This document shows positions 1-8,949 of a stretch of DNA of 64,000 nt, piece after piece. The stretch covers positions 248,001-312,000 of the forward strand of contig CATQHQ010000002.1 in the NCBI GenBank assembly GCA_958296005.1. The letters are read 5' to 3'. Origin of the DNA: Longimicrobiales bacterium (GTDB lineage: Bacteria > Gemmatimonadota > Gemmatimonadetes > Longimicrobiales > Gaopeijiaceae). Both the position numbers and the translations under genes were made by a program. Each line of letters begins with the position of its first letter. The stretch's first letter is position 1. The notes under the pieces were generated by a model. That model was not told where the DNA came from. It made no database searches and saw only the letters and a program-made list of their open reading frames with translations.

Positions 1-519
1 ACCAGGGTGGTGGGGAACATCCCCTACAACATCGCGACGCCGATCTTGTTTCGGCTGCTCTCGCCTCCGTGCCCGGCGGAGATCGTGCTGACGGTGCAGG
101 CCGAGGTGGCCGCGCGGATGCTGGCGGGTCCCGGCTCCCGAACCTACGGCGCCCTGTCGGTGGGCGTGGGCCTCCACGCCCGGGCAGCTGCGCTCTTCAA
201 GGTGCCGCGCAAAGCCTTCAGACCGGTCCCGAAGGTGGACTCGGCGGTGGTGCGGCTGACGCCCCACGCGCCGCCGCGCCTCTCGCCGGCGGCGGCGGGC
301 CAGGTCCGACGGCTGGTGCGGGCGGCGTTTTCGTGGCGCCGCAAGCAGATGAAGACGATCCTGGCGCGTCACCCCGAGATGCGCCCGGTCGGCGGCTCAA
401 CGGAGGCGGCGCTGGATGCGCTGAACGCTCGCGGCTTGTCGCCGGCGACCCGGCCCGAGGAGCTGGCGCCGGAGGACTGGGTGGCCCTCGCGGAGGCGCT
501 TCGGCCGCCAGGCGTCTGA
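1..519 (+). CDS. rsmA: 16S rRNA dimethyladenosine transferase, C-terminal part (partial)
   Basis: The 3' part of an RsmA/KsgA-type SAM-dependent methyltransferase, which dimethylates two adjacent adenines near the 3' end of 16S rRNA during 30S maturation. The window opens inside the gene and about 172 codons are visible. The family's catalytic motif IV is seen near the left edge as NIPYNIATP (canonical NLPYNI), followed by the substrate-binding C-terminal helical domain with the typical PKVDSAVVRL stretch. The start, the SAM-binding motif I and motifs II-III lie upstream of the window. A convergent PepSY gene runs about 300 bases antisense into this 3' end. The assignment is secure from the motif and overall fold order. 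Confidence 0.93.
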   Translation, partial: TRVVGNIPYNIATPILFRLLSPPCPAEIVLTVQAEVAARMLAGPGSRTYGALSVGVGLHARAAALFKVPRKAFRPVPKVDSAVVRLTPHAPPRLSPAAAGQVRRLVRAAFSWRRKQMKTILARHPEMRPVGGSTEAALDALNARGLSPATRPEELAPEDWVALAEALRPPGV

Positions 520-1747
520 CCCGCGCCCACCGGACCGCTCGGTTCCAAGCGAGGGCGGAGCCGGTCCACACCAAGGCCACGGCGACAACCGACGCCAACG
601 CCGCAAGCGCTTGGCCGGCCGGGCCCCAGTACTCGCCGGTGTGGGCGTACCGGAAGAACTGCTGGGCCCTGCGGCCGGGGCTGGCGTCGCCGAACGCTTC
701 CCATCGGGTGATCGTTCCACTTCCCGGGTCCACGGTCATGGAGGCGGTGCGCTGGGGCTGGCCTTCCCAACCGGTTCGCACCTCCACAGCGATCTCCGCG
801 TCCGCGTCTCCGTCCCTGGGCACGTGCACCACGATGCTCCGCCACCCCGGCACCGCCGATTGGGCCGTCGCCAGCGCCGCGTCCAGGCTGGGGCTGGGGC
901 CGCCGCCGAGTCCGACGAGGCCGCCGCCGCCCGACTCGGGGAGGACGCTTCCCAACCGTAGCACCGCCCCCGCCACCGGGTAGAGGCGGTCGCCGACGGA
1001 AGGGTACGACAAGAGGACGGCGGACGCGGCGATCACCAGCAAGGGGCTCACCGCCCAGAACCCCCCAACCTTGTGCCAGTTGAAGGCTCGTGCCTGCCCC
1101 CATGCGCCCCGCAACGGAATGATCGACGCCACGAACGTCCTGCGGTTGAACCGCCGGGGGAACCAGATCAGCATCCCGCTCAGCAGCAGAAACAAGAACG
1201 CGACGTTGGCCGCGCCCGTCACGGAGCGGCCGTGGCGCACCGAGCTCTCGGAGACGGCAAGCCATCGGTGCCAACGGCGAACGCCCTCGAAGAACGCTTC
1301 GATCCTGGGAGCGCCGCGACCCACCACCTCTCCCGTGTAGGAGTTCATGTAGACGCGCTCGCCTCGGCGGGAGACGAGTTGCACCGGTGCCCGGGGGTCG
1401 GCGTCGTAGCGGAGCGAGGCGGCCTCGAACGGCGCGCCCGGAGGGGCCGCCAGCCGTGCCGACTCCATCAGGGTGGCCGCGGCGATCCTCTCGGCGCCGT
1501 CCGGCGGTGCAACGAAGCGTCGTCGCTCGGCGAACCCGACTACGGCGTTCTCCAGAGAGAGGACGACGCCCGTCGCCGCCATGATCAGGATCACCACGCC
1601 GACAACGACCGCCGCCGTCAAGTGGAGACGGCGGACGAGGATGCGAATCGCGCGAGGGCGGCGAAGAAAGCCGGCTTCCGAACCGGGCCGAGCGCCGCCC
1701 GCAGCCTTGATGCTACTTGATGGCGACGTACCGCTCGAGACGGGCAA
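218..1747 (-). CDS. PepSY-domain membrane protein with long antisense tail
   Basis: A PepSY-associated transmembrane protein of the type found near iron-uptake or reductase genes; its exact role is unknown. Four hydrophobic segments are visible (about residues 43-65, 181-196, 230-248 and 379-400), with PepSY-like periplasmic stretches at about 75-150 and 285-350. The conserved core ends near residue 412. The remaining ~97 residues are Pro/Ala/Arg-rich low complexity and lie wholly antisense to rsmA, so the original stop has probably been lost or the tail is fortuitous. The start is uncertain: the only early candidate is TTG at 1747, which overlaps the upstream lipoprotein gene by 35 bases. 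The overlap suggests the two form an operon. Confidence 0.72.
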   Translation of the reverse strand: MPVSSGTSPSSSIKAAGGARPGSEAGFLRRPRAIRILVRRLHLTAAVVVGVVILIMAATGVVLSLENAVVGFAERRRFVAPPDGAERIAAATLMESARLAAPPGAPFEAASLRYDADPRAPVQLVSRRGERVYMNSYTGEVVGRGAPRIEAFFEGVRRWHRWLAVSESSVRHGRSVTGAANVAFLFLLLSGMLIWFPRRFNRRTFVASIIPLRGAWGQARAFNWHKVGGFWAVSPLLVIAASAVLLSYPSVGDRLYPVAGAVLRLGSVLPESGGGGLVGLGGGPSPSLDAALATAQSAVPGWRSIVVHVPRDGDADAEIAVEVRTGWEGQPQRTASMTVDPGSGTITRWEAFGDASPGRRAQQFFRYAHTGEYWGPAGQALAALASVVAVALVWTGSALAWNRAVRWARVRRLAAEAPPRGPPSPPAPAPRAGSPATSRERSAHPAPPPLSRRPGASRGDAPGSSSSACGATKTPPAPAVGPGPPPPARGAAARGASAAPPPSPPSGPV

Positions 1748-2255
1748 CCTCGTCTTCGTCCACGTACTTGCCGATCTCTCGTCGGAACTGGTCCATGTCC
1801 ACGTAGGGCCGGTACTCCTCGAACTCGTGGGCCATTCGTTCGCTCAGCCCCGGGATGAGCATGATCTCGTCGCGGGTGGCGTCGTTCAGGTCCAGGGGCA
1901 CCCACACCGTCTCGTAAGCTTGGCGGGCGGCGTCGTCGCCCACGGTGGCAGCCAAGGCGGAGTGGAGTTCCGACGGACGCGAGAAGGGCCGCCCAGCGAC
2001 GATAGCCTCTACTGCTCCAGGGATCGAAGCCAGCGCCGCGCCCAGCTCGTCGGCCATGGCGGCGTTGGCGTCGATCAGGGTCGTTGCGGCAGCCCCCGCC
2101 GGAGCGGCCTCGACGGCGTCGGCGCTCTCGTTCGTGGCTGCGGGCTCTGCGTCGGGCGCGTCCGATCCCGCGCCGCCGCACGCCGTCGCCAGACACGCGA
2201 CGAGAAGAGGGACAACTGCGAAAGGTGCGGTTCGGGCACGACCCATCTGAATCAT
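1713..2255 (-). CDS. Lipoprotein with helix-hairpin-helix-like C-terminal region
   Basis: A predicted secreted lipoprotein of 180 residues. The ATG at 2255 is chosen because AAGGAAG lies 6 bases upstream; an in-frame start 13 codons earlier has no such site. The N-terminus has an Arg-containing n-region, a hydrophobic core and a Cys (LVAC or LATAC), followed by Gly, then an Ala/Glu/Asp-rich linker. The C-terminal third carries a ComEA-like helix-hairpin-helix pattern (LNDATRDEIMLIPGL followed by a second helix). In ComEA-type proteins this binds DNA, but similar short domains also occur in proteins of unknown role. It overlaps the start of the PepSY gene, suggesting joint expression. Function not known. 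Confidence 0.72.
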   Translation of the reverse strand: MIQMGRARTAPFAVVPLLVACLATACGGAGSDAPDAEPAATNESADAVEAAPAGAAATTLIDANAAMADELGAALASIPGAVEAIVAGRPFSRPSELHSALAATVGDDAARQAYETVWVPLDLNDATRDEIMLIPGLSERMAHEFEEYRPYVDMDQFRREIGKYVDEDEVARLERYVAIK

Positions 2256-2478
2256 TTTGTCTTCCTTGCCGAAGGCATGAGCACGGGATTGCACAAGTCC
2301 AAGCCATCATAACATTGAGGCTAGTGGCCTTCAAGCAGGCCGAGTCCCCACACCCGATCAGCGAGCAGGCCGGGGCGCGGTCGGCCTGGAAAACCGCCAC
2401 CGGAGTCGCCTTGCCGCCTGCTCCGCCTCGCCCTACTCTTGTCTCTTCTGACCGGCCCCCTTTCTTTGCGGCGACGGC

Positions 2479-3705
2479 TTGGCAGAGCGTTCTGGAGCCA
2501 ATCGCCGACCCGCGACCACGGCGACGACCACGATTAGTCGGATTTCATCAGACGCGAGCCCGTCGATCGGCAGGCCCCGTTCGACCGCGACCGGGGTGTC
2601 GGTGCTGGTTGCCTGCCTTGCCCCGTTGCCCGTCCATGCCCAGGCCCCCGCCGACTTGGCGGCTGCTCCTGGCGACGTCCTCTACCAAGCGTCGTGCGCC
2701 AACTGCCACGGGGCGGGCGGACGCGGGGCCGACCCGGCCCTCCTGGCCTTCGAGGAAGAGGTCCCCGACTTCACCGACTGCGACTTCGCCGCGCGGGAGC
2801 CCGACGCCGACTGGATCGCCGTGGCCCACGAAGGAGGACCCGTTCGGGGGTTCAGCGAGATGATGCCCGCCTTCCGGGGCGCGTTGACGCCGGAGCAGCT
2901 CCAGCGCGTCATGGAGTACATACGGACGCTGTGCACCGATTCCGACTGGCCGCGAGGCGAGCTCAACCTGCCCCGCCCGCTGGTCACCGGGAAGGCGTAC
3001 CTCGAGGACGAATGGGTCGTGTCGGCCGGCTTCCCCGTCGATGGGACGGGCACAGGGACGGCCGAGTTCGTGTACGAGAAGCGGTTCGGGCCCCGGAGCC
3101 AGTGGGAGGTCGCGATTCCGTACCAGTGGGAGCGCGGAGAGCACGGCGGCGGACGGCGGGGACGGCTGGGCGAGGTGGAGATCGGGGTCAAGCACGCCGT
3201 CTTCCACGGCTTCGAATCGGGCTCGATCGTGTCGGTGTCGGGCGATCTGCACTTCCCGGCGAGCTCGGCGCCGGAAGCAGCCGAGCCGGGCGAACACACC
3301 CAACCCAACGGCGCGTCGGTCGGGGCCTTTCTGCACGTCGGACAACTGCTTGGGGAGGCCTCGTTCCTGCATGGACAGACCGGGGCGCGGGTGCCGTTGC
3401 ACGAGGAAGGGCAACTGCGTGCGTACGGCCGGATCGTGCTGGGGCGCAGCTTCACCAGCGGTCAGTGGGGGCGTGCATGGTCGCCGATGGTGGAGGTGGT
3501 CGCGAGCCGTGCTCTGGGGTCCGACGACGCCGAGGCGAGCGCCGACGTGGTGCCTCAGCTCCAGGTCGCCTTGAACACCCGCCAGCACGTGCTGGCCAAC
3601 GTTGGTGTGCTGGTCCCGGCGACGGCGCGAGAGGGCCGCCACGTGCGCTTGGTCGCCTACGTGCTGTTGGAGTGGTTCGACGGCGGCTTCTGGGAGGGGT
3701 GGTAG
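2479..3705 (+). CDS. Monoheme cytochrome c fused to an outer-membrane barrel-like domain
   Basis: A secreted c-type cytochrome of about 408 residues with two parts. Residues 60-155 form a class I cytochrome domain with one heme site (CANCH, 73-77) and a likely axial Met in FSEMMPAF (near 128). Residues ~165-408 alternate polar and hydrophobic positions, contain many Trp/Tyr/Phe, and end in an aromatic-rich C-terminus (WFDGGFWEGW), as expected for an outer-membrane beta-barrel. A signal-like segment ends near residue 55 (PVHAQA). The first in-frame start is TTG at 2479 and is uncertain; GTG at 2596 is an alternative but would leave a very short leader. It sits 7 bases before the pentaheme cytochrome gene, suggesting a shared electron-transfer role (inference). 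Confidence 0.75.
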   Translation: MAERSGANRRPATTATTTISRISSDASPSIGRPRSTATGVSVLVACLAPLPVHAQAPADLAAAPGDVLYQASCANCHGAGGRGADPALLAFEEEVPDFTDCDFAAREPDADWIAVAHEGGPVRGFSEMMPAFRGALTPEQLQRVMEYIRTLCTDSDWPRGELNLPRPLVTGKAYLEDEWVVSAGFPVDGTGTGTAEFVYEKRFGPRSQWEVAIPYQWERGEHGGGRRGRLGEVEIGVKHAVFHGFESGSIVSVSGDLHFPASSAPEAAEPGEHTQPNGASVGAFLHVGQLLGEASFLHGQTGARVPLHEEGQLRAYGRIVLGRSFTSGQWGRAWSPMVEVVASRALGSDDAEASADVVPQLQVALNTRQHVLANVGVLVPATAREGRHVRLVAYVLLEWFDGGFWEGW

Positions 3706-3712
3706 GCCCGCC

Positions 3713-5365
3713 GTGACGGGTTCCCGGCCAGGCGCCCTTGTCCGCTTCTTGGGGTTCGCCCTCGTCTGCGGCTACGTCGTGGCCGTGCCGGGCCGTTCCG
3801 TTCCGATCTCCACCCAGGAGGCGGAACCGTTCGCCACGTCCGACCGCTGCATCGCGTGCCACCAGGGGGTGACCACCCGGGACGGCGTAGGCGTGTCGAT
3901 CGGCCACGACTGGCGCGCGTCGATGATGGCCAACAGCGCCCGGGATCCCTACTGGCAGGCCGCGGTTCGGCGCGAGGTCATGGACTACCCGGAAGCGGCA
4001 TCGGAGATCGAAGCGCAGTGCTCGCGATGCCACATGCCGATGGCGAGTGCCGTCGCGGAGCACGAGGGCGGCGCGGGCCAAGTCTTCGCCAACTTGTCCG
4101 CCGGAGGTGACGACAGGATCGCCGCGCTGGCGGCCGACGGTGTGTCGTGCACTGTCTGCCACCGCGTGGCTGCCGACAATCTGGGCATGGAGGACAGCTT
4201 CTCCGGAGGCTTCGCCATCGATCTCGCCGCTGCGCCGGAGGGCAGTCCCGTCTTCGGTCCCTTCGAACCCGACTCGGGCGGGACCGGGATCATGCACTCG
4301 GCCACGGGGTTTCGCCCCCAACAAGGCGCGCACGTGCAGTCGGCCGGGCTGTGCGCGACGTGCCACACTCTCTTCACCCACTCCGTTCGTCCCGGCGGCG
4401 AAGCGGGACCCGAGTTCCCCGAGCAGGTCCCCTACCTGGAGTGGCAGGCGAGTGCCTTCGTCGGAGAACGGAGCTGCCAGGACTGCCACATGCCCGAAGT
4501 GGCAGAGGAAGTGCCTGTGACGATGGTGCTGGGGCGCGCCCGGCCCGAGGTCTCCAGGCACGTCTTCCGGGGCGGCAACTTCTTCATGCTTAGGATGCTG
4601 GACCGCTACCGGGACGAGCTGGGGACGGCCGCGCTTCCCGCCGAGATGGAGCTGTCGGCCCTTCGCACCGAGGACCATCTGCGAAGCGCCACCGCAAGCG
4701 TGGCCGTGACCGATGCCGAAGTGCAGACCGACCCACGGCAGGGCCGCCGGTTGGCCTTCGACGTGGAGGTGCGCAACCACGCGGGGCACAAGTTTCCCAC
4801 GGGCTACCCGTCACGGCGGGCGTGGCTCCACGTCGTCGTGACCAGCGCCGACGGACGAACCGTCTTCGAGTCCGGTGCCCTGGCCGCCGACGGCAGCATC
4901 GCCGGAGACGACCACGACGAGAACGGCTCCGCCTACGAGCCCCACCACGCCGATATCCGGTCGCCGAACCAAGTGCAGGTCTACCAGTCGGTGATGACCG
5001 ACGGCGCGGGACGGGTCACTACGGGCTTGACGTCGGCGGAGGCGTGGGCCAAGGACAACCGGCTCCTCCCGGAGGGCTTCGACGCGGCGGCAGCGGGCGA
5101 ACGCGCGGCGGTCCGGGGCGCGGCCCGCTCCGACGGCGACTTTGGCCCCGGCGGCGACAACGTCCGCTACTCGGTCGACGTCGGCCGCTCCGACGGACCT
5201 TTCGAGGTCACGGCCCGGCTCCGCTTCCAGCCGATCGCCTACCGCTGGGCCGAAAACTTGGCGGCCTACGACGCCTTCGAGACCCGCCGCTTCGTCCGCT
5301 ACTATCGGGAGATGGCCGCAGGCTCGGCGATCACCGTCGCCGAGGACGTCGTCGTCGCGAACTGA
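3713..5365 (+). CDS. Pentaheme cytochrome c
   Basis: A secreted multiheme c-type cytochrome of 550 residues. Five CxxCH heme attachment sites are seen at about residues 46-50, 103-107, 146-150, 214-218 and 255-259, and other His residues could act as distal ligands. A conserved NHAGHKFPTGYP block near residue 355, followed by a beta-rich domain, is typical of cytochrome c554-like multiheme proteins. The chosen start is GTG at 3713, preceded by a GGGAGGGG purine stretch; the frame is open further upstream but that would overlap the previous gene. An uncleaved or cleaved signal segment spans residues ~11-28. With the upstream cytochrome-barrel gene it likely forms an electron-transfer operon. 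Confidence 0.85.
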   Translation: MTGSRPGALVRFLGFALVCGYVVAVPGRSVPISTQEAEPFATSDRCIACHQGVTTRDGVGVSIGHDWRASMMANSARDPYWQAAVRREVMDYPEAASEIEAQCSRCHMPMASAVAEHEGGAGQVFANLSAGGDDRIAALAADGVSCTVCHRVAADNLGMEDSFSGGFAIDLAAAPEGSPVFGPFEPDSGGTGIMHSATGFRPQQGAHVQSAGLCATCHTLFTHSVRPGGEAGPEFPEQVPYLEWQASAFVGERSCQDCHMPEVAEEVPVTMVLGRARPEVSRHVFRGGNFFMLRMLDRYRDELGTAALPAEMELSALRTEDHLRSATASVAVTDAEVQTDPRQGRRLAFDVEVRNHAGHKFPTGYPSRRAWLHVVVTSADGRTVFESGALAADGSIAGDDHDENGSAYEPHHADIRSPNQVQVYQSVMTDGAGRVTTGLTSAEAWAKDNRLLPEGFDAAAAGERAAVRGAARSDGDFGPGGDNVRYSVDVGRSDGPFEVTARLRFQPIAYRWAENLAAYDAFETRRFVRYYREMAAGSAITVAEDVVVAN

Positions 5366-5520
5366 CGCCCTGCGACCGCGGTACGACAAGCCGCGCCCCC
5401 GGCCCTGGGTCGGCTCCGCCAACGAAGGCGGCGGTCGGGGTGTCTTTCTCCATAGGTTGATGTGCCAAATCTCACGCGGACGCGCCAAGTTCCGCGACGA
5501 ACCAAGATCCGGGGACGAGG

Positions 5521-7875
5521 ATGAGAGGGAGAAGAAGCCTCATCGGAAGGCTTGCCGGGGAACTCGCCGTGACATCGATCGCAAGGGCCGTCCTGGCAGG
5601 GACCGTCCTGGCGGGGACCGTCCTCGTCGCGCCCCAAGTTGCCGTGGCCCAGGACTCTGCCGACTCCAACGGCGGCGGCGACCCGCCTCGGGTCCTCGAG
5701 GCCGTCCCGCTTCCGGAAGCCACCGAGATCGAACTGGACGGCATCCTCGACGAAGATGCGTGGCAGCAGGCCGAGGCGATCGCCGACTTCACCCAGCAGG
5801 AGCCGGTGGAAGGGGGCCGTCCGTCGGAGGAGACCGAGATCCGCGTGCTCTTCGACGAGGACGACCTGTACATCGGGGCCGTCTTCTACGACGACCCGGA
5901 GGGGGTGCTGGCCTACCAGCGCCAGCGGGACGCCAGCCTGGGCACCGACGACCGCTTCATGTGGATCCTGGACACATTCCTGGACGGGCGCACCGGGTAC
6001 TTCTTCGAGATCAACCCTGCGGGCCTCATGGGAGACGGCATCCTCACCGGCGGCGGAGGAGGCGGCGGTGGAGGAGGCTTCCGGGGCGGAGGCGGAAAGG
6101 CGTGGGACGGCATCTGGGAGGCTCGAACCGCCATGCGCCCCGACGGCTGGTCCGCGGAGATCCGCATCCCCTTCAGGACTCTGAACTTCAACCCTGAGCT
6201 GGGGAGCTGGGGGATCAACTTCCAGCGCACGATCCGCCGTCGGAACGAGGAGATCCTGTGGCGGGGGTACCGTCGCAACGAAGGGTTGTTTCGCCCCGTC
6301 TACGCTGGCCGGCTGACGGGCCTGCGGAACCTCTCCCAGGGGCTGGGGCTGGAGGCTCGACCGTCGGCGGTCGCCAACTGGAGGAACGTGCCCGGCAACG
6401 CCGACCCCACGACCTTCCCCAGGGACCTGAGCCTGGACGTGAACTACAGCCTCACCTCCAGCCTGCGGGCGTCGGCCAGCGTCAACACCGACTTCGCCGA
6501 GGTCGAGAGCGACCAGCGACGGGTCAACCTGACCAGGTTCCCCCAGCGGTTCCCGGAGCGGCGCGACTTCTTTCTGGAGGGGTCGGGCGTCTTCACCTTC
6601 GCGCCTCGAAGCGGTCCGTCGCCGTTCTTCTCCCGGCGGATCGGACTTCGGTCCGGGCAGCAGATCCCCATCCAGTACGGGACTAGGCTCACCGGACAGG
6701 CGGGGAAGTTCGAGCTGGGCTTCTACCAGATCGGGACCGGCGCCCACGGTTGGTTCGACGAAGGCGACGCGACCCGCGTCTCCGTCCCTCGGGAGAGCTT
6801 CACCGTGGCCAGAGCCAAGCGGCGGATCCTGGAGCAGTCGGCGGTGGGGTTCATCTACACGCGCCGCTCCGCGTCCCCGGACTCGACGGGCTTTGCACCG
6901 CAGACGGGGCACACCGCGGGGCTCGACTTCGAGTTCGCCACCCGCAACTTCATGGGCGACAACCGCTTCGAGATGGAAGCCTTCGTGGTCTGGAACTCGA
7001 ACGCGGACCCGACCGAGGAGCGCTCCTTCGGGGACCTGTCGGCGCGGGGGTTCAGAGTGAACTTCCCCAACGACGTGTGGTCGGGGCACCTCTCCTACCG
7101 GGAGTTCGGGGACGACTACGTACCGTCGATGGGCTTCGTGACCCGCAACGGCTTCCGCCGCGTGGAGCCCCGGGTGGGCTGGGCACCCCGACCCGAGAGC
7201 ATCGACTGGCTTCGCCAGATGGACTTCGGCATCCAGTTCAGGAACCTGACCCAGCTGGGAACCGGCATCGTCGAGGAGCGCCAGTGGCAGCTGGACGTGT
7301 TCGAACTGGACTTCGAGAGCGGCGACAACGTGAGCTTCGAGGCGACGCGCACCACGGAGTACCTGGACTACGCCTTCGATGTCAGCGACGGGATCGACAT
7401 CCTGCCCGGCGAGTACACCAACTGGGAGTGGCAGATGCGGGGCCGGACAACGGGCCGTCGCCGGGTCTCGGTCTTCGGCAGCATGGGGTGGGGCGGCTTC
7501 TGGGACGGCAGCCGGACCCGCATGAACGCCCGCGTCACCTTCCGCCCGAACCCGGGGATCAGCGTCTCGACCAGCTTCGAGCACAACGACGTCTCGCTTC
7601 CTCGGGGAGAGTTCTCCGCCGACGTGTACGAGCTGGAAGGCCAGTGGAACGCGAACCAGTGGGTCGGCGCCACGACCCAGCTGCAGTACGACAACGAGAG
7701 CGGGATCGTGGGACTCTTCGCTCGTCTTCGCTGGATCGTCCGTCCGGGCAACGACGTGTTCCTGGTCTACACCCACAACTGGCGGAACCTGGGGCTGGGC
7801 ATCCTGGACAACCGGGACCTGATCACCCTCTCCAAGGGCGCCTCGGTGAAGGTCAACTACACCTACCGGTTCTAG
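5521..7875 (+). CDS. DUF5916 family outer-membrane protein with CBM9-like domain
   Basis: A 784-residue secreted protein of the DUF5916 type, common in Gemmatimonadota and Bacteroidota; its function is unknown. After a signal peptide (ending near AVAQD, residue ~43) comes a carbohydrate-binding-module-9-like domain (about residues 60-260; hallmark LDGILDEDAWQQAE and DDLYIGAVFYD). A long beta-barrel-like region follows, ending in a C-terminal aromatic strand (VKVNYTYRF). A glycine-rich insertion of about 20 residues (6045-6100 in the DNA) interrupts the CBM9-like domain. The signal peptide itself contains a short tandem repeat (VLAGTVLAGTVL). lysW starts 42 bases after its stop, so it may share a transcript with the lys genes. 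Confidence 0.85.
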   Translation: MRGRRSLIGRLAGELAVTSIARAVLAGTVLAGTVLVAPQVAVAQDSADSNGGGDPPRVLEAVPLPEATEIELDGILDEDAWQQAEAIADFTQQEPVEGGRPSEETEIRVLFDEDDLYIGAVFYDDPEGVLAYQRQRDASLGTDDRFMWILDTFLDGRTGYFFEINPAGLMGDGILTGGGGGGGGGGFRGGGGKAWDGIWEARTAMRPDGWSAEIRIPFRTLNFNPELGSWGINFQRTIRRRNEEILWRGYRRNEGLFRPVYAGRLTGLRNLSQGLGLEARPSAVANWRNVPGNADPTTFPRDLSLDVNYSLTSSLRASASVNTDFAEVESDQRRVNLTRFPQRFPERRDFFLEGSGVFTFAPRSGPSPFFSRRIGLRSGQQIPIQYGTRLTGQAGKFELGFYQIGTGAHGWFDEGDATRVSVPRESFTVARAKRRILEQSAVGFIYTRRSASPDSTGFAPQTGHTAGLDFEFATRNFMGDNRFEMEAFVVWNSNADPTEERSFGDLSARGFRVNFPNDVWSGHLSYREFGDDYVPSMGFVTRNGFRRVEPRVGWAPRPESIDWLRQMDFGIQFRNLTQLGTGIVEERQWQLDVFELDFESGDNVSFEATRTTEYLDYAFDVSDGIDILPGEYTNWEWQMRGRTTGRRRVSVFGSMGWGGFWDGSRTRMNARVTFRPNPGISVSTSFEHNDVSLPRGEFSADVYELEGQWNANQWVGATTQLQYDNESGIVGLFARLRWIVRPGNDVFLVYTHNWRNLGLGILDNRDLITLSKGASVKVNYTYRF

Positions 7876-7916
7876 TCGGGTAGATTTCGGTCCCTCCCGA
7901 AGGCGAAGCCCGAACG

Positions 7917-8081
7917 ATGAACACGTGCCCCGTATGCGACGCGGCAGTACGGCCCCCCGACGACCCGGTGGAGGGGGAGCTCCTCGAGTGCCCCGACTGC
8001 GGGTGCGAGCTGGAGGTGCTCTCCCTTGATCCCGTGGTGCTGGGCGAAGCGCCCGAAGCCGAGGAGGACTGGGGCGAGTAG
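7917..8081 (+). CDS. lysW: LysW amino-group carrier protein
   Basis: A 54-residue acidic carrier protein. It has a zinc-ribbon (CPVC near the N-terminus and CPDCGC around residues 25-30) and ends in EDWGE, the hallmark C-terminus of LysW/ArgW, whose last Glu gamma-carboxyl is joined to the amino group of 2-aminoadipate (lysine route) or glutamate (arginine route). This protects the amino group while the side chain is phosphorylated and reduced. The ATG at 7917 follows a weak AAGGCG purine stretch. lysX and lysY follow directly, which strongly supports the call. Its shortness makes it easy to miss in automatic annotation. Confidence 0.95.
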   Translation: MNTCPVCDAAVRPPDDPVEGELLECPDCGCELEVLSLDPVVLGEAPEAEEDWGE

Positions 8082-8112
8082 GCTTCCCGCCCGGCACGAG
8101 CCCCGCATCGCC

Positions 8113-8949
8113 ATGAAGGTCGGCTTCCTCCATTCCCTGATCCGCAAGGACGAAAAGCTCCTCGTCCAGGAGCTGCGACAACGGAAAGGCGTGGAGCTGG
8201 TCTTTCTGGACGATCGGCGGCTCGCCTTCGACTTGCGCTCGGGTCCGGAAGTGGACGTGGTGCTGGAACGGTGCATCAACCACTCCCGCGCCATGCACGC
8301 GTTGCGGCTTATCGAGAGCGCGGGGACGACGTGCGTCAACGCCTACGATGTGGCCCGCCGCTGCGGGGACAAGATCCTGACCGCAACGGCGTTGGAGGAA
8401 GCCGGCGTGCCGCAGCCCGAGACCCGGATCGCGTTCACGGAGAGTTCGGCGCTGGAGGCGATCGAGGAGCTGGGGTACCCGGTGGTCCTCAAGCCTGCGG
8501 TGGGCTCGTGGGGCCGGCTGCTCTCCAAGATCAACGACCGGGAGGCGGCCGAGACGGTTCTGGAGCACAAGGCGATCCTGGGCACTTACCACCACTCGAT
8601 CTTCTTCGTTCAGAAGTACGTGGAGAAGAACGGTCGCGACATCCGCAGCTTCGTGGTCGGAGACGAATGCGTGGCCGCGATCTACCGAAGCTCGGACCAC
8701 TGGATCACCAACACGGCCCGGGGCGCGCGGGCGTCCAACTGCCCCGTCACCCCTGAAATCGCCGAAATCTCCCTGCACGCGGCGTCGGCGGTGGGCGGCG
8801 GAGTGCTGGCGGTGGACCTCTTCGAAACCGAGGGACGACTGCTGGCGAACGAAGTCAACTACACGATGGAGTTCAAGAACAGCATCGACACGACCGGGGT
8901 GAATATCCCGGAGAGGATCACGTCCTACCTCCTGAAGGCGGCTCGATGA
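8113..8949 (+). CDS. lysX: LysW-2-aminoadipate/glutamate ligase (LysX family)
   Basis: A 278-residue ATP-grasp ligase that attaches the amino group of 2-aminoadipate (or glutamate) to the C-terminal Glu of LysW. Seen directly: the RimK/LysX-type start [17 protein letters not shown], the ATP-grasp lysine strand [16 protein letters not shown], and the C-terminal metal/substrate block [12 protein letters not shown]...TTGVN shared with LysX. The TMEFKNS...TTGV form resembles the Thermus lysine enzyme as I recall it, but deciding lysine versus arginine specificity needs an alignment. The ATG at 8113 begins the family's first strand; the frame is open upstream only over the end of lysW. It overlaps lysY by ATGA. 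Confidence 0.92.
   Translation: MKVGFLHSLIRKDEKLLVQELRQRKGVELVFLDDRRLAFDLRSGPEVDVVLERCINHSRAMHALRLIESAGTTCVNAYDVARRCGDKILTATALEEAGVPQPETRIAFTESSALEAIEELGYPVVLKPAVGSWGRLLSKINDREAAETVLEHKAILGTYHHSIFFVQKYVEKNGRDIRSFVVGDECVAAIYRSSDHWITNTARGARASNCPVTPEIAEISLHAASAVGGGVLAVDLFETEGRLLANEVNYTMEFKNSIDTTGVNIPERITSYLLKAAR

Noticed and set aside
5302..8778. A 1158-codon open frame on the minus strand across the DUF5916 and lysX genes
   Set aside because: It is antisense to clearly conserved proteins, has low-complexity Arg/Pro/Ala/Val composition and no domain. Long antisense frames are expected at this G+C content.
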